A stretch of 64,000 nt of DNA from Actinomadura chibensis NBRC 106107 (GCF_001552135.1 NZ_BCQP01000024.1:1-64000); one strand, 5' to 3'; shown: positions 20,623-34,273, counted from the first letter of the stretch. Numbers and translations: made by a program. The notes: a model not told the origin generated them from the letters alone.

Positions 20623-22749
20623 TCAGGAGAGCAGCCGGTGCAGGTGCCCGGCCAGCCGGGCGGCGCTCGGATGGTCGAACGCGACGGTCGCGGGGAGCCG
20701 CAGGCCCGTCCGGGCGGCGAGCCGCCGGTTGAGCTCGACGGTGGTGAGGGAGTCCATGCCGAGCTCGCCGAACTCGCGGGCGGGGTCGAGACCGTCCGGG
20801 GACCGGTGGCCGAGGACGTCCGCGACCTGCGCCCGCACGAACTCCAGGACGGCGTCCTCCCGTTCGGCGCCGGACAGGTGCGCGAGCCGCTCGCGCAGGT
20901 CCGGGCCGCCCGAGGGGCGGGCGGCGCGGCCGGGGACGGCGAGGTCGGCCATCACCTCGGGCAGCGCGCCCGGTCCCGCGCGCAGCGCGGACTCGTCGAG
21001 CCGGACGGGCGCCAGCACGGCCCGGTCCTGGCGGAGGGCCGCGTCCAGCAGGTCGAGGCCCTGGTCGGCGGTGAGCGCGGCCAGGCCGGAGCGGCGGAGG
21101 CGGGTGAGGTCGGCGGTGCTGAGGCCGGTGCCCATGCCGTCCTCCCACAGGCCCCAGGCCAGGGACAGGCCGCGCAGCCCGGTCGCGCGGCGGCGGTGCG
21201 CGAGCGCGTCGAGGAACGCGTTGGCCGCCGCGTAGTTGGCCTGGCCCGCGCCTCCGGCGGTGCCGGACACGGAGGAGAACAGGATCAGCTCGCAGCCCGG
21301 CAGGTGCTCGGTGAGCTCGTGGAGGTTCAGCGCGGCGTCGGCCTTCGGCCGCAGCACCCGCTCGAACCGGCGGGGGGTGAGCGCGGTGACGGTCCCGTCG
21401 TCCACGACGCCCGCCGCGTGCACCACGGCGACGAGCGGGCGGTCCGCCGGGATCGCGGCGAGGACGCGTTCCAGCGCGGGACGGTCCGCCGCGTCGCAGG
21501 CGGCGACGTCCACCTCAGCGCCGAGGCCGGTCAGCTCGGCGGCCAGTTCGGCCGCGCCGGGGGTGGCGTCGCCGCGGCGGCCGAGGAGCAGCAGCCGCCG
21601 CACGCCGTGCGCGCGGACGAGGCGGCGCGCGACCAGCGCGCCGAGGGCGCCGAGCCCGCCGGTCACGAGCACGGTCCCGGCCGGGTCCCAGCGGGGCGCC
21701 GCGGCGGACGGCGCGGCGGGCGGCACGCGGACCAGCCGGGGCTTGGCCGGCCGCCCGTCCCGGACGGCGAGCTGCGCCTCCCCGGTGTCCACGGCGGCGG
21801 CGAGCGCGGGCCCGGACGACCCGGGGTCGTCCAGGTCGACCAGCGCGAAGCGCCCCGGGTGCTCGGACTGGGCGGACCGCACCATCCCCCACACGGCGGC
21901 GCCCGCGAGGTCGGGGACGTCGTCCCCGTCCCGGACGGCGACCGCGCCCCGGGTGACGAACACGAGCCGCGACCCGGCGAGCCGCTCGTCGGCGAGCCAC
22001 TCCTGGACCAGCACGAGCGCCCGCTGCGTCGCCGCCCGGACCTCGGCCGCCTCGTCGGTGCAGGACACGACGACGGTGCCGGGGACGGCGTCGCCCGCGC
22101 GCAGCCCGTCGTCCAGGGCGCGCAGCGACGGGTACAGCTCGACCCGGCGGCCCGCCGCCTTGAGCGCCCCGGTGACGCCGAGGTGGTCGGTGCCGAGGAA
22201 GGCGAGCGCGCCGGTGCCGGAAGCGCCCGGCCGGGTCAGCGCCGTCCAGTCGAGGCGGAGCAGCGCGGCGCCGCCGGCCCGGCCGCCGCCCGGCGCGCGC
22301 AGCGCGAGGGACGCGACCGAGGCGACCGGCCGCCCCGCGCCGTCGGTCACGGTCAGCGACACCGCGTTCGCGCCGTCCGGCGCCATGCGGACGCGCAGCT
22401 CGCGCGCCCCGGACGCGCCGCCCAGCCGGACGCCGCGCCACACGAACGGGACGCGCGGCGCGTCCGGCCCGGTCGCCGCGGGCAGCAGCGTCGTGTGCAG
22501 CGCCCCGTCGAACAGGGCGGGGTGCAGCAGGTAGGAGGCCGCCGCGCCGGACAGGCCCGGGTCGAGGGCGATCTCGGCGAACAGCTCGTCCCCGCGCCGC
22601 CACGCGGCCCGCAGCCCGCGGAACGCGGGCCCGTAGCGGAAGCCGCGCTCGGCGAGCCGGGCGTAGAGGTCGGCGGTGTCGACCGGCTCGGCGTCCGGCG
22701 GCGGCCATGCCCCCGCGGTCTCGGTGATGACAGGCGTCGTCTCGTCCAT
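20623..22749 (-). CDS. Starter-unit PKS2: DH(C-half)-KR-ACP, completing split module 2
   Basis: 708-aa PKS fragment with its own start: ATG 22749 with GGAGG at 22755-22759. It opens in the linker that normally joins the two hot-dog folds of a DH (residues 1-24), then carries the second fold with YGPAFRGLRAAW and HPALFDGALH (Asp81). A KR follows: GGLGALG cofactor loop near 364-370, VDD at 449-451, catalytic Tyr506. An ACP with GMDSL (Ser667) ends the protein. There is no KS, no AT, no ER and no first DH fold with the catalytic His. PKS1 ends exactly where this begins, so the two proteins together make one KS-AT-DH-KR-ACP module. It sits 13 bp after the FcoT-like gene in the same operon. No docking helices are evident, so pairing probably relies on the DH halves themselves. 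Confidence 0.9.
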   Translation of the reverse strand: MDETTPVITETAGAWPPPDAEPVDTADLYARLAERGFRYGPAFRGLRAAWRRGDELFAEIALDPGLSGAAASYLLHPALFDGALHTTLLPAATGPDAPRVPFVWRGVRLGGASGARELRVRMAPDGANAVSLTVTDGAGRPVASVASLALRAPGGGRAGGAALLRLDWTALTRPGASGTGALAFLGTDHLGVTGALKAAGRRVELYPSLRALDDGLRAGDAVPGTVVVSCTDEAAEVRAATQRALVLVQEWLADERLAGSRLVFVTRGAVAVRDGDDVPDLAGAAVWGMVRSAQSEHPGRFALVDLDDPGSSGPALAAAVDTGEAQLAVRDGRPAKPRLVRVPPAAPSAAAPRWDPAGTVLVTGGLGALGALVARRLVRAHGVRRLLLLGRRGDATPGAAELAAELTGLGAEVDVAACDAADRPALERVLAAIPADRPLVAVVHAAGVVDDGTVTALTPRRFERVLRPKADAALNLHELTEHLPGCELILFSSVSGTAGGAGQANYAAANAFLDALAHRRRATGLRGLSLAWGLWEDGMGTGLSTADLTRLRRSGLAALTADQGLDLLDAALRQDRAVLAPVRLDESALRAGPGALPEVMADLAVPGRAARPSGGPDLRERLAHLSGAEREDAVLEFVRAQVADVLGHRSPDGLDPAREFGELGMDSLTTVELNRRLAARTGLRLPATVAFDHPSAARLAGHLHRLLS

Positions 22750-22762
22750 CGCTGCCTCCGGA

Positions 22763-23353
<591 letters not shown>

Positions 23354-23404
23354 CTCGGTGTCTCCCTCGGGTTCGCAGATGTCCGTTGGCCGGCGCGGGG
23401 ACGG

Positions 23405-26400
23405 TCAGCCCGGCGTCGCCCGGCGCGCGGCCCGGAGCAGGTCGTCGACGCCCATGCTCCGGATCGCCTCGGCGGGGTCGCCGGATTCGGCTTTGGGGGG
23501 CGGCGGCGGTGCGGCGTCGGCGAGGCCGAGTAGCGTGTCCAGGATCCCCGCCGCGCGGAGCCGGTCCAGCGGGATGCCCGCGAGTGCCGCCCGCACCGCC
23601 GCCTCGCCGCTGGGCGGCTCCGGGTCGTCCGGGAGCAGCTCGGCCAGCAGGAACTTCGCCAGCAGCGCGGGCGTCGGGTGGTCGAAGATCAGCGTCGCCG
23701 GGAGCCGGAGCCCGGACGCCGCGCCGAGCCGGTTCCGCAGTTCCACGGCGGCGAGCGAGTCGAGCCCGAGGTCGCCGAACTGCGCGCCCGGGTCGATGGA
23801 CGCCGGGTCCTCGTCGTGCCGGACGGCGGCGACCTCGGCGCGCACCGCGTCCAGGGCGGCGCGCTCCCGGTCGTCCGGGGGCAGCGCGGCGATCCGCTCG
23901 GCCAGCCCGGGGCCGCCGGTCGCGGCGCCGGACGCGGGACCGGACGCCTGGCGGCGCGGCGCCGCCGGGACGATCCCGCGCAGCATCGCGGGCGGCTCCC
24001 CGCCGCGTGCGCGCAGCGCCGCCGGGTCGAACCGGACGGGCACCAGCGCGGGCGCGTCCGCGGCCAGCGCGGCGTCGAACAGGGCGAGGCCCTCGTCCGG
24101 CGGCAGCGCGGGCATCCCGGACTCGGCGGCGCGGCGCAGGTCGGCGTCGCCGAGTCGGCCGCCCATGCCGTCCTTCTCGTCCCAGAGGCCCCAGGCGAGC
24201 GACGTCGCGGGCAGGCCGAGCGCGCGGCGGTGCGACGCGAGCGCGTCGAGGAACGCGTTGGCCGCCGCGTAGTTGCCCTGGCCCGCGCCGAGCAGCACGC
24301 CACTGGCGGACGAGAACAGGACGAACGCCGACACGTCCGGCAGGTCGCGGGTCAGTTCGTGCAGGTGCCAGGCCGCGTCCGCCTTGGGCCGCAGCACCGC
24401 GTCCACGCGGCCGGGGTCGAGCGAGCCGATCACGCCGTCGTCCAGGACGCCCGCGAGGTGCACCACACCGGTCAACGGGCGGTCCGCCGGGATCGCGGCG
24501 AGGAGGGCGGACAGCGCGTCCCGGTCCGCGACGTCGCAGGCGGCCAGTTCGACGGCGGCGCCGAGGCCGGTCAGCTCGGCGGCGAGCGCGGCGGCGCCGG
24601 GGGCGGACGGTCCGCGCCGTCCGGCCAGCACCAGGCGGCGCACGCCGTGCGCGGTGACGAGGTGCCGGGCGACGAGGGCGCCGAGGCCGCCCGTCCCGCC
24701 GGTGATGAGCACCGTCCCGTCGGACGACCACGGCGAAGTCCCGCCGGGTGGGGCGGGTGTCTCGGTAAGACGGGGGACGTGAGGCGTGCCGTCCCGCAGC
24801 GCCGCCTCCGGTTCGGACGGCGACAGCGCGGCGGGCAGGGCGCGGAGGGAGGCGTCCAGCCCGTCCAGGTCGAGGAGGGCGAACCGGCCCGGGTTCTCCG
24901 CCTGCGCCGCGCGGACCAGGCCCCATACCGCCGCCTGCCCCGGCTCGACGCGCCCGTCTCCGGTGTCGACCCCGTGTCGGGTGACGACGGCGAGCCGCGA
25001 CCCGGCGAGGCGCTCGTCCGCCAGCCACGCCCGCACCGCCTCCAGGACGGCGGCCGTCGCGGTGCGGGCGTCGTCCAGGGGGTCGGCGGTCGCGGCGGGG
25101 CAGGCGAACACCGCCAGGCCGGGCGCGGGCATCGCGCCGGAGCCGACCGCCGCCGCCAGCGCGGCGACGTCGCCGAACGCCGGGACGGCGTCGTCCAGGC
25201 CGAGCCGGTCGCCGCCGACGACCGCGCCGACCTCGACCGGGGACGCCGCGCGGGACGCGCCCCACCCGACCCGGTACAGCGTCGGACGCCGTCCGCTCAC
25301 CAGCTGGCCGGCCGACACGGGACGCGTGACCAGCGCCTCCACCGTGGCGACCGGGCGTCCGGCCGGGTCGGCGAGGTCGATGGCGAGGGTCCCGGAGGCG
25401 TCCGTCCGGCGGGTGCGGACGCGGACGGCCGACGCGCCCTCCGCGTGAAGCGTGACCCGCGTCCACTGGAACGGGACGCTGGCGGCGGCGCCTTCCTCCC
25501 CCGCGTCGCCGCTCAGGGCGTCGGCGTGCAGGGCGGCGTCGAGCACGGCCGGATGCAGCCCGTAGCGCGCCGCGTCGCCGCGCGCGCCGTCCGGGAGGGC
25601 GACCTCGGCGAAGACCTCGTCGCCGCGCCGCCACGCCGAGCGCAGCCCCTGGAAGACGGGGCCGTAGCCGTAGCCCATGCGGGACAGCCGGTCGTACGCG
25701 CCGTCCAGGTCCAGGGCGGTCGCGCCGTCCGGGGGCCACTGCGCGAGGTCGGCGGCCGTTTCGCCGGGGTCGGGGGCGAGGACGCCCGACGCGTGCCGGG
25801 TCCAGCCCGCCGTGTCGCCGTCCGGCCGCGAGTACACGGCGACGGCGCGCTCGCCCGCCTCGTCCGGGCCGTCGACGACGACGCGGACGGCGTGCCCGGC
25901 GCGGCCGTCGAGGACGAGCGGCGCCTCCAGCGTCAGCTCCGCGAGCGCGCGGCAGCCGACCTGGTCACCGGCCCGCAGCGCCAGCTCCACCAGCCCGGTG
26001 CCGGGAAGAAGCACCGAGCCGAGCACCGCGTGGTCGGCGAGCCACGGCTGCGTCCCGGCGGACAGGCGGCCGGTGAGGACCACCTGGTCGGAGCCGGGCG
26101 CGGCGACGGCGGCGCCGAGCATCGGGTGCCCGACCGGGTCCAGGCCGGCGCGGACCGGGTCGCCCGCGGGCACGCCCGCGTCGAGCCAGTACCGGCGCCG
26201 CTGGAACGCGTATGTCGGCAGCTCCACGGGCGGCCGCCCGGAGACGTCGGCGAAGAAGGCGTCCCAGTCGACGCGGGCGCCGCGCGTGAACGCGGCGGCG
26301 ATCCCGGAGAGCAGCCCGCGCTCCTCCGCCCGGTCGCGGCGCAGCAGCGGGACGAACGCCGCGTCGCCGCCCGCGCAGTCCCGGCCCATGGCCGACAGGA

Positions 26401-29400
26401 CGGCGTCCGGGCCGACCTCGACGAACGTCGTCGTCCCGACCGACTCCAGGAAGCGGATGCCGTCCGCGAACCGGACCGGCTCCCGGACGTGCCGCACCCA
26501 GTACTCGGCCGATCCCTGGTCGGCGGGCTCGCCGGTCAGGTTGGACACGACGGGGATCTCCGGGCGCCGGTAGTCCAGCCCTTCCGCGACGCGCCGGAAC
26601 TCGGCGAGCATCGGCTCCATCAGCGGCGAGTGGAAGGCGTGCGAGACGGTGAGCGCGCGGGTCCGGCGGCCGTCGCCCGCCAGGCGGGAGGCGAGGGCAC
26701 GCACCGCGTCCGCGACGCCGGACAGCACGACCGCCGAGGGTCCGTTGACCGCCGCGATCGCCACCCCGTCGGTCAGCAGCGGGACGACCTCGTCCTCCGC
26801 CGCCTGGACCGCGACCATCGCCCCGCCCCCGGGCAGCGCCTGCATCAACCGGCCGCGCGCCGCGACGAGGGTGGCGGCGTCGTCCAGCGACAGCACTCCG
26901 GCGGCGTGCGCGGCGGCGATCTCGCCGACCGAGTGCCCGGCCAGGTGGTCCGGGCGCAGGCCCCACGACTCCAGGAGCCGGAACAGCGCCACCTCGACCG
27001 CGAAGAGCCCGGCCTGGGTGTAGGCGGTCTGGTTCAGGAGGTCCGCGTCGTCCCACACCACGTCGCGGAGGGGGCGCTCCAGATGCTCGTCGAGGCGGGC
27101 GCAGACGGCGTCGAACGCGTCCGCGAACACGGGGAACCGGGTGTGGAGCTCGCGGCCCATCCCGGCGCGCTGCGCTCCCTGCCCGGTGAACAGGAACGCG
27201 ACGCCGCCGCCGGTGACCTGGCCCACGACCTCGGTGGCGTCCCGCCGGGCCAGAGCGTCCAGGCCGCGGACGAGTTCGCCGTGGTCCGCGCCGATCAGGA
27301 CCGCGCGGTGGTCGAGCGCGGCGCGGGTCGTCGCGAGCGCGCGGCCGACCGCCGCCGGGTCGCCCTCGGGACGCAGGTGCGCGCGGAGCCGTTCGGCCTG
27401 GGCCCGCAGCGCGTCGGCGGTCTTCCCGGTGACGACCCACGGCACGAGCCGCGCCGTCTCCGGCCGGGGCTCGGCGGGCACGGCGTCCGCGGGGGCCTGC
27501 TCGATGATGACGTGCGCGTTGGTGCCGCTGATCCCGAAGGACGAGATCCCGGCCCGGCGCGGGCGTCCGTTCTCCGGCCAGTCGCGGGCCTCGGTGAGCA
27601 GCTCGACGCGTCCGGCCGTCCAGTCGACGTTCGGGGTCGGCGCGTCCACATGCAGGGTCTTGGGGAGGACGCCGTGTCGCATCGCCTCGACCATCTTGAT
27701 GATCCCGGCGACCCCGGCGGCGGCCTGCGCGTGCCCGATGTTCGACTTGATCGACCCCAGCCACAGCGGACGCCCTTCCGGACGGTCCTGGCCGTAGGTC
27801 TCCTGGAGGGCCTGCGCCTCGATGGGGTCGCCGAGCGTCGTGCCCGTGCCGTGCGCTTCGACGGCGTCCACGTCGCCGGTGCCGAGCCCGGCGCCGGCGA
27901 GCGCCTGCCGGATCACCCGCTGCTGCGACGGCCCGTTCGGCGCGGTCAGCCCGTTGGACGCGCCGTCCTGGTTGACCGCGCTGCCCTTCACGACCGCGAG
28001 CACCCGGTGGCCGTTGCGTTCGGCGTCCGAGAGCCGCTCCAGCAGGAGCATGCCCGCGCCCTCGCCCCAGCCGGTCCCGTCCGCGGCGGCGGCGAACGAC
28101 TTGCAGCGGCCGTCCTTGGCCAGGCCGCGCTGGAGGCTGAAGTCGACGAAGGTGTCCGGGGTCGCCATCACCGTGACGCCGCCCGCCAGCGCGAGCGTGC
28201 ACTCGCCCTGCCGGAGCGCCTGCATCGCCCAGTGCAGCGCGACCAGCGACGACGAGCACGCCGTGTCCACCGTCACGGCCGGGCCCTCCAGGCCGAGTGC
28301 GTAGGCGACGCGGCCGGTGGCGATGCTGCCCGCGCTGCCGTTGCCGAGGTATCCGGCGAGGTCCTCGGGCACCTCGGCGAGCCGGGTGGCCCAGTCGTGG
28401 TACATGATCCCGGCGAACACGCCGACCGGCGCGCCGCGCACCGACAGCGGGTCGACGCCCGCGCGTTCCAGCGACTCCCAGCAGACCTCCAGCAGGAGGC
28501 GCTGCTGCGGGTCCATGGCGAGCGCCTCGCGGGGGCTGATGCCGAACAGGTCGGCGTCGAAGTCGGCCGCGTCGTAGAGGAACCCGCCCTCGCGGATGTA
28601 GCTCTTGCCGGGCACGCCGGGTTCCGGGTCGTAGAGGTCCGCGACGTTCCAGCCCCGGTCGTCGGGGAACTCGGCGATGCCGTCGCGCCCGGCCGCGACC
28701 AGCCGCCAGAGGTCCTCGGGCGCGGCGACGCCGCCGGGGTAGCGGCACGCCATGCCGACGATGGCGATCGGCTCGTCCGCGGGCGCGGCCACCCGCACGG
28801 CTCGCGGGCCGGACGCGGTGTCGAGCGCCTTGTCCGCGATGTGGCGGGCCAGGGCGCGCGGGTTCGGATGGTCGAAGACGAGGGTCGTGGACAGCCGCAG
28901 GCCCGTCGCCGTGCTCAGCGCGTTGCGCAGCTCGACCGCCGCGAGCGAGTCGAACCCGATCTCGTTGAAGGCGCGTCCGGGGTCGATCTCGGCCGCGCCG
29001 CCGTGGCCGAGGACGGTCGCCACCTGGGTGCGCACGAGGTCCAGGACGACGCGTTCCCGCTCGGACTCCGGCAGGTCCGCGAGGCGGGCCGCCAGCCCCC
29101 CGGCGGGCGCGCCCGCGCGGCGGCGGGACGGCCCGCGCGCCAGCCCGCGCAGCACCGCCGGGACGGCGTCCGTCCGCGCCCGCAGCGCCGCCGCGTCCAC
29201 GCGGACCGGGACCAGCTCGGGTTCCTCCGTCCGCAGCGCCAGGTCCATGAGCGCGAGGCTCTCGTCCGCCGGCAGCGCCGCCAGGCCGGACCGTTCGGCG
29301 CGGCGCCGGGTGACCTCGTCCAGGCGTCCGCCCATGCCGTCGTCGCCCGCCCACAGGCCCCAGGCCAGGGACGTCGCCGGGAGGCCCGCCGAGCGGCGGT

Positions 29401-32400
29401 GCCGGGCCAGCGCGTCGAGGAAGACGTTGGCGGCCGCGTAGTTGCCCTGCCCGGCCGCGTCCATGACGCCCGCCGCGGACGAGAACAGCACGAACGCCGA
29501 CAGGTCCGGCAGGTCGCGGGTCAGCTCGTGGAGGTTCCAGGCCGCGTCCGCCTTGGGACGCAGGACGGCGTCCACCTGCTCGCGGGTCAGCGACCCGACC
29601 AGGCCGTCGTCCACGACGCCCGCCGTGTGGACGACGCCGCTCAGCGGATGCTCGGACGGCACCGCCGCCAGCACGGCGGCGAGCGCGCCCGCGTCGGCGG
29701 CGTCGCACGCGACCACGGTGACGTCGGCTCCGAGCCCGGCCAGCTCCGCGCGGAGGTCGGCGGCGCCGGGGGCGTCCGGGCCGCGCCGGGACGCGAGGAC
29801 CAGGCGGCGGACGCCGTGCGCGGCCACCAGGTGCCGCGCGACCCGCGCGCCGAGCCCGCCGGTGCCGCCGGTGATCAGCACGGTGCCGTCGGCGCGCCAC
29901 GGCGCGGAACGTCCGGCCCCGGTCACGCGGGCGAGGACGGGGACGTGCGGCACGCCCGCGCGGACCGCGACCTGCGGCTCGCCGGTCGCGAGCGCCGTCC
30001 GCAGCGCGCGGACGGCGTCGGCGGCGCCGTCCAGGTCGACGAGCGTGAAGCGGCCCGGGTGCTCCGCCTGCGCGGCGCGTGCCAGGCCCCAGAGCGGGGC
30101 CGTGCCGAGGTCGGGCGCCTCGTCGGCTCCGGCGGCGACCGCCCGCCGCGTCACCACGACCAGCCGGGACGCGGCGAACCGCTCGTCGGCCAGCCAGCCT
30201 TGGAGGAGGTCGAGAAGGCGCAGCGTGGCGGCCCGCGCGGCTTCGGGCGGCGGCGTCCCCTCCGCCGGGAGGAACGGCGCCACCACGACGTCGGGCACCG
30301 CCGCGAGGTCGTCGATGCCGGGGTGGACCGTCCCGGCGTTCTCCAGTTCGGGCGCTCCCGCGAGGACGGCCCAGCCGTCCCCGGCCGCCGGTTCCGGCGC
30401 CGGAACCGGCTCCCACCTGACGACGTGCAGGGGCTCGCGCCCGCGCTCGACGCGTCCGGCGGGGAGGGCGCGCGTCACGATCGAGCCGATGGACGCGACC
30501 GGCGCGCCCGCGGCATCCGCCACCGCGACCGTCACCGCGCCGCCGGAACCGGCGGGCGCGATCCGCACCCGCACCGACGCCGCGCCCGTGGCGTGGAGGG
30601 TGACGTCCGTCCAGGCGAAGGGGAGCCGGATCTCGTCCTCGGCGGCGTCTCCGGCGAGGTCGGCGGGACGCAGCGCCGAGTCCAGCAGCGCCGGGTGCAG
30701 CCCGAACCGCTCCGGGCCGGGCCGCGCGTCCTCCGGCAGGACGGCCTCGGCGAAGATCTCGGCGCCCCGCCGCCAGACGGCGCGCAGGCCCTGGAACATC
30801 GGGCCGAACTCAAGGCCGGGGGTGTCGAGGGCGGCGGGGTCGACCGGCTCGGCGCCGGGCGGCGGCCAGGCCGTGAGGTCCGGGGCGGCCGGGTCGGGCG
30901 CGTGTGCAGACAGGACGCCGCTCGCGTGCCGGGTCCACGGCTCGTCCGGGAGGGCGTCGCCGGGACGGGAGTAGATCTCCACCGTCCGGCCGTCGTCCTC
31001 GCCGGGCTCCCCCACCACGGCCTGCACCGCGACCTCGGTGTCGGCGGGCAGGGCGAGCGGCGCCTCCAGCGTCAGTTCCCGGACGGCGCCGCAGCCCGCC
31101 TCGTCCCCGGCGCGCACCGCCATCTCGACGAACGCGGTCGCGGGCAGCAGCACGGTCCCGGCGACGACGTGGTCGGCGAGCCACGGCTGCGTGCGCGTCG
31201 ACAGGCGTCCGGCGAGGACCGTCCCGCCGCCCCCGGCCAGCCCGAGGACGGTGTCGAGCAGCGGGTGCCCGTCGCGGCGCCCGGCGGAGGCGGAGCCCAT
31301 GTCCAGCCAGTAGCGCCGACGCTGGAACGGGTAGGTCGGCAGGTCGACGCGGCGGGCGCCGCTGTCGGCGAAGAGCCCGTCCCAGTCGACGGGGACGCCG
31401 TGCGCGTGGGCGAGGCTCACGGCGGAGACCAGCTCGCGTTCCTCGTCGCGGCCGGCGCGCATGACGGGCACGAAGAGCGCGTCCTCGTCGTCGGCGGCGA
31501 GGCAGTCGCGGCCCATCGCCGAGAGGACGCCGTCCGGGCCCAGTTCCAGGAACCTGGTGACGCCCGCCGAGCGCAGCCAGCGCACGCCGTCCCGGAACCG
31601 GACGGCCTCGCGCACGTGCCGCACCCAGTACTCGGCGTCGGGCTCGACGGGCCGCCCGGTCACGTTCGACACGATCGGGACGCGCGGCGGCGCGTACGCC
31701 ATCACGTCCGCGATCCGGCGGAACTCCGCGAGCATCGGCTCCATCAGCGGCGAGTGGAACGCGTGCGACACGCGGAGGCGGCGCGTCCGGCGCGGCGCCC
31801 CGACCTCGCCGTCGGCGAAGAGCGCGGCGACGCGGGTCACGGCCTCGTCCTCGCCGGAGATGACGAGCGCGGACGGGCCGTTGACGGCGGCGAGGCCGAC
31901 CCGTTCGTCCAGGTGGGGGGCGATCTCGTCCTCGGTGGCGGCGACGGCGACCATCGCGCCGCCGGGCGGGAGCTCCTGCATGAGGCGTCCGCGCGCGGCG
32001 ACCAGCAGGGCCGCGTCCTCCAGCGACAGGACGCCCGCGACGTGCGCCGCGACCAGCTCGCCGACCGAGTGGCCCGCCACGTGGTCCGGGGTCACGCCCC
32101 ACGACTCCAGCAGGCGGAACAGCGCGACCTCGACCGCGAACAGCGCGGGCTGCGCGTAGGCGGTCCGGTCGAGCAGGGCGCCGGCGTCCGGGGCGGTGCC
32201 GAACAGGACGTCGAGCAGCGGCACGTCGAGCTGGAGGTCGAGGTGGTCGGCGGCCTCGTCCAGGGCGTCGGCGAAGGCGGGGAACGTCTCGTAGAGGCCC
32301 AGCCCCATGCCGGGGCGCTGGCTGCCCTGCCCGGTGAACAGGAACGCCGTCCCGCCGGGCGGGGACGCGACGGTCCCGCGCGGCACACCGGCCGCCGCGT

Positions 32401-34273
32401 TCCCGTCGGCGAGGGCGTCCAGGCCGCGCAGCGCCTCGTCGCGGTCCCCGGCGACGACGACCGCGCGGTGGTCGAAGGACGCCCGCGTCGTCGCCGCCGA
32501 GAACGCGGCGTCGAGCAGGGAGGGCGGCTCGTCCGCCGCGAGCGCCGCCCGCAGCAGGCGGGCCCGGTCGCGCAGCGCGGGCTCGGTCTTCGCCGACAGC
32601 GGCAGCGGCGTGATCCGCTCCTTGGCCGGCTCGGGCCCCGCCTCGGCCTCGACCTCCGGCGGCTGCTCGATGATCACGTGCGCGTTGGTGCCGCTGGCCC
32701 CGAAGGAGGAGATCCCGGCCCGCCTCGGCTCGGCGGCGCCCTCGGGACGCGTCCAGGGAACGGCCTCGGTCAGGAGCCGGACCGTCCCGGCCGACCAGTC
32801 GATGTGCGGGGACGGCTCGTCCACGTGCAGGGTCCGCGGCAATACCCCGTGCCGCATCGCCATGATCATCTTGATCATCCCGGCGGCTCCGGCGGCGGCG
32901 CCGGAGTGCCCGATGTTCGACTTGACCGAGCCGAGCCACAGCGGCCGGTCCGGGGCGTGCTCGCGCCCGTAGGCGGCGATCAGCGCGCCCGCCTCGATCG
33001 GGTCGCCGAGCCGGGTCCCGGTGCCGTGCGCCTCGACCGCGTCGACCTGGCCCGCCGAGAGCCCGGCGTCGGCCAGCGCCGCGCGCAGGACCCGCTGCTG
33101 CGACGGCCCGTTGGGCGCCGTGAGACCGTTGCTCGCGCCGTCCTGGTTGATCGCCGACCCGCGCACCAGCGCCAGGACGGGATGCCCCGCGCGGCGCGCC
33201 GCCGACAGCCGGGCCAGGACGAACACGCCGACGCCCTCCGAGAAGCCGGTGCCGTCAGCCGAGGCGGCGAACGCCTTGCACCGGCCGTCCGGGGCGAGGC
33301 CGCGCTGGCGGCTGAACGTCGTGAACGTCCCCGGCCCGGACATCACCGTCACGCCGCCCGCGAGCGCGAGCGAGCACTCGCCGCGCCGCAGCGACTGCAC
33401 GGCGAGGTGCAGCGCGGTCAGCGAGCCGGAGCACGCCGTGTCGACGGTCAGCGCGGGCCCCTCCAGGCCGAGGACGTAGGCGACGCGGCCGGACACGACG
33501 CTCGGCAGCGTGCCGAGCATCAGGTGCCCGTCGAGCCCGTCCGGCGCCTCATGGGTCTTCGGGCCGTACTCGTGCGGCTCCATCCCGACGAACACGCCGG
33601 ACGCGGAGCCGCGCAGGTCGGCCGGGTCGATGCCGGCCCGCTCCAGCGCCTCCCAGCAGGTCTCCAGCAGGACCCGCTGCTGCGGGTCCATCGCGAGGGC
33701 CTCCTTCGGGCTGATGCCGAAGAAGGCGGCGTCGAAGTCGGCGGCGCCGTCCAGGAAGCCGCCCTTGCGGACGTAGCTGGTGCGCGGCGCGTCCGGGTCC
33801 GGGTCGAAGAGGGCGTCGAGGTCCCAGCCCCGGTCGGCGGGGAAGTCGGAGATGACGTGGACGCCGTCGTCGACGAGCCGCCACAGGTCGTCCGGGGACG
33901 CGACGCCGCCGGGGAACCGGCAGCCGATGCCGACGACGGCGATCGGATCGTCCGCCGCCCCGGGAGCGCCTCCCGGCACGGCCGGGGCGGCGCCGGTCTC
34001 CTCGCCGCCCGCGAGGGCGCGCAGGTACTCGGCCAGCCGTTCCGGCGTCGGGTGGTCGAACCCGACCGTGACCGGCAGCGCCAGGCCGGTCGCCGCCGTC
34101 AGCCGGGCGTGCAGGTCCACCAGGCCGAGGGAGTCCAGCCCGAGCTCCAGGAAGGGGCGGTCCCCGGTGACGGCGTGCCGGCCGTCCGGGTCGACCTTCC
34201 GCAGCACGGCGAGGGTCTCGGAGATCACCACGTCCAGCGGCGGACGTCCCGCCGGCGCGCCGGGCTCACTCAT
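23405..34273 (-). CDS. Macrolactam PKS3: aminoacyl-loading ACP / KS-AT-DH-KR-ACP / KS-AT-DH-KR-ACP
   Basis: 3622 aa; start ATG 34273 with GGTGGAG 8 nt upstream. It begins directly with a carrier protein (Ser48 in LGLDSLG) without KS, AT or docking helix. This is the layout of the first PKS in beta-amino-acid-primed macrolactam clusters, where a discrete AT loads that ACP. Module 1: KS (Cys281, about 113-540); AT (Ser736, HAFH, malonyl); DH (His1035; [10 protein letters not shown], with Arg for the last His); KR with VVDDG, B-type; ACP about 1738-1815. Module 2: KS about 1834-2255; AT (GHSVGE, HAFH, malonyl); DH complete; KR with VLDDG, B-type; ACP about 3462-3548. A C-terminal docking region follows (about 3560-3622). 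It should add two conjugated double bonds next to the amino starter. Fourth gene of the 37078-19494 operon. Confidence 0.93.
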   Translation of the reverse strand: MSEPGAPAGRPPLDVVISETLAVLRKVDPDGRHAVTGDRPFLELGLDSLGLVDLHARLTAATGLALPVTVGFDHPTPERLAEYLRALAGGEETGAAPAVPGGAPGAADDPIAVVGIGCRFPGGVASPDDLWRLVDDGVHVISDFPADRGWDLDALFDPDPDAPRTSYVRKGGFLDGAADFDAAFFGISPKEALAMDPQQRVLLETCWEALERAGIDPADLRGSASGVFVGMEPHEYGPKTHEAPDGLDGHLMLGTLPSVVSGRVAYVLGLEGPALTVDTACSGSLTALHLAVQSLRRGECSLALAGGVTVMSGPGTFTTFSRQRGLAPDGRCKAFAASADGTGFSEGVGVFVLARLSAARRAGHPVLALVRGSAINQDGASNGLTAPNGPSQQRVLRAALADAGLSAGQVDAVEAHGTGTRLGDPIEAGALIAAYGREHAPDRPLWLGSVKSNIGHSGAAAGAAGMIKMIMAMRHGVLPRTLHVDEPSPHIDWSAGTVRLLTEAVPWTRPEGAAEPRRAGISSFGASGTNAHVIIEQPPEVEAEAGPEPAKERITPLPLSAKTEPALRDRARLLRAALAADEPPSLLDAAFSAATTRASFDHRAVVVAGDRDEALRGLDALADGNAAAGVPRGTVASPPGGTAFLFTGQGSQRPGMGLGLYETFPAFADALDEAADHLDLQLDVPLLDVLFGTAPDAGALLDRTAYAQPALFAVEVALFRLLESWGVTPDHVAGHSVGELVAAHVAGVLSLEDAALLVAARGRLMQELPPGGAMVAVAATEDEIAPHLDERVGLAAVNGPSALVISGEDEAVTRVAALFADGEVGAPRRTRRLRVSHAFHSPLMEPMLAEFRRIADVMAYAPPRVPIVSNVTGRPVEPDAEYWVRHVREAVRFRDGVRWLRSAGVTRFLELGPDGVLSAMGRDCLAADDEDALFVPVMRAGRDEERELVSAVSLAHAHGVPVDWDGLFADSGARRVDLPTYPFQRRRYWLDMGSASAGRRDGHPLLDTVLGLAGGGGTVLAGRLSTRTQPWLADHVVAGTVLLPATAFVEMAVRAGDEAGCGAVRELTLEAPLALPADTEVAVQAVVGEPGEDDGRTVEIYSRPGDALPDEPWTRHASGVLSAHAPDPAAPDLTAWPPPGAEPVDPAALDTPGLEFGPMFQGLRAVWRRGAEIFAEAVLPEDARPGPERFGLHPALLDSALRPADLAGDAAEDEIRLPFAWTDVTLHATGAASVRVRIAPAGSGGAVTVAVADAAGAPVASIGSIVTRALPAGRVERGREPLHVVRWEPVPAPEPAAGDGWAVLAGAPELENAGTVHPGIDDLAAVPDVVVAPFLPAEGTPPPEAARAATLRLLDLLQGWLADERFAASRLVVVTRRAVAAGADEAPDLGTAPLWGLARAAQAEHPGRFTLVDLDGAADAVRALRTALATGEPQVAVRAGVPHVPVLARVTGAGRSAPWRADGTVLITGGTGGLGARVARHLVAAHGVRRLVLASRRGPDAPGAADLRAELAGLGADVTVVACDAADAGALAAVLAAVPSEHPLSGVVHTAGVVDDGLVGSLTREQVDAVLRPKADAAWNLHELTRDLPDLSAFVLFSSAAGVMDAAGQGNYAAANVFLDALARHRRSAGLPATSLAWGLWAGDDGMGGRLDEVTRRRAERSGLAALPADESLALMDLALRTEEPELVPVRVDAAALRARTDAVPAVLRGLARGPSRRRAGAPAGGLAARLADLPESERERVVLDLVRTQVATVLGHGGAAEIDPGRAFNEIGFDSLAAVELRNALSTATGLRLSTTLVFDHPNPRALARHIADKALDTASGPRAVRVAAPADEPIAIVGMACRYPGGVAAPEDLWRLVAAGRDGIAEFPDDRGWNVADLYDPEPGVPGKSYIREGGFLYDAADFDADLFGISPREALAMDPQQRLLLEVCWESLERAGVDPLSVRGAPVGVFAGIMYHDWATRLAEVPEDLAGYLGNGSAGSIATGRVAYALGLEGPAVTVDTACSSSLVALHWAMQALRQGECTLALAGGVTVMATPDTFVDFSLQRGLAKDGRCKSFAAAADGTGWGEGAGMLLLERLSDAERNGHRVLAVVKGSAVNQDGASNGLTAPNGPSQQRVIRQALAGAGLGTGDVDAVEAHGTGTTLGDPIEAQALQETYGQDRPEGRPLWLGSIKSNIGHAQAAAGVAGIIKMVEAMRHGVLPKTLHVDAPTPNVDWTAGRVELLTEARDWPENGRPRRAGISSFGISGTNAHVIIEQAPADAVPAEPRPETARLVPWVVTGKTADALRAQAERLRAHLRPEGDPAAVGRALATTRAALDHRAVLIGADHGELVRGLDALARRDATEVVGQVTGGGVAFLFTGQGAQRAGMGRELHTRFPVFADAFDAVCARLDEHLERPLRDVVWDDADLLNQTAYTQAGLFAVEVALFRLLESWGLRPDHLAGHSVGEIAAAHAAGVLSLDDAATLVAARGRLMQALPGGGAMVAVQAAEDEVVPLLTDGVAIAAVNGPSAVVLSGVADAVRALASRLAGDGRRTRALTVSHAFHSPLMEPMLAEFRRVAEGLDYRRPEIPVVSNLTGEPADQGSAEYWVRHVREPVRFADGIRFLESVGTTTFVEVGPDAVLSAMGRDCAGGDAAFVPLLRRDRAEERGLLSGIAAAFTRGARVDWDAFFADVSGRPPVELPTYAFQRRRYWLDAGVPAGDPVRAGLDPVGHPMLGAAVAAPGSDQVVLTGRLSAGTQPWLADHAVLGSVLLPGTGLVELALRAGDQVGCRALAELTLEAPLVLDGRAGHAVRVVVDGPDEAGERAVAVYSRPDGDTAGWTRHASGVLAPDPGETAADLAQWPPDGATALDLDGAYDRLSRMGYGYGPVFQGLRSAWRRGDEVFAEVALPDGARGDAARYGLHPAVLDAALHADALSGDAGEEGAAASVPFQWTRVTLHAEGASAVRVRTRRTDASGTLAIDLADPAGRPVATVEALVTRPVSAGQLVSGRRPTLYRVGWGASRAASPVEVGAVVGGDRLGLDDAVPAFGDVAALAAAVGSGAMPAPGLAVFACPAATADPLDDARTATAAVLEAVRAWLADERLAGSRLAVVTRHGVDTGDGRVEPGQAAVWGLVRAAQAENPGRFALLDLDGLDASLRALPAALSPSEPEAALRDGTPHVPRLTETPAPPGGTSPWSSDGTVLITGGTGGLGALVARHLVTAHGVRRLVLAGRRGPSAPGAAALAAELTGLGAAVELAACDVADRDALSALLAAIPADRPLTGVVHLAGVLDDGVIGSLDPGRVDAVLRPKADAAWHLHELTRDLPDVSAFVLFSSASGVLLGAGQGNYAAANAFLDALASHRRALGLPATSLAWGLWDEKDGMGGRLGDADLRRAAESGMPALPPDEGLALFDAALAADAPALVPVRFDPAALRARGGEPPAMLRGIVPAAPRRQASGPASGAATGGPGLAERIAALPPDDRERAALDAVRAEVAAVRHDEDPASIDPGAQFGDLGLDSLAAVELRNRLGAASGLRLPATLIFDHPTPALLAKFLLAELLPDDPEPPSGEAAVRAALAGIPLDRLRAAGILDTLLGLADAAPPPPPKAESGDPAEAIRSMGVDDLLRAARRATPG

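Noticed and set aside
19400..22760. Assembly inversion as the cause of the split dehydratase
   Set aside because: Each half has its own proper end or start: stop plus terminator on PKS1, ribosome site plus operon spacing on PKS2. The cut falls exactly in the linker, so a real gene arrangement is more likely, though long reads should confirm.
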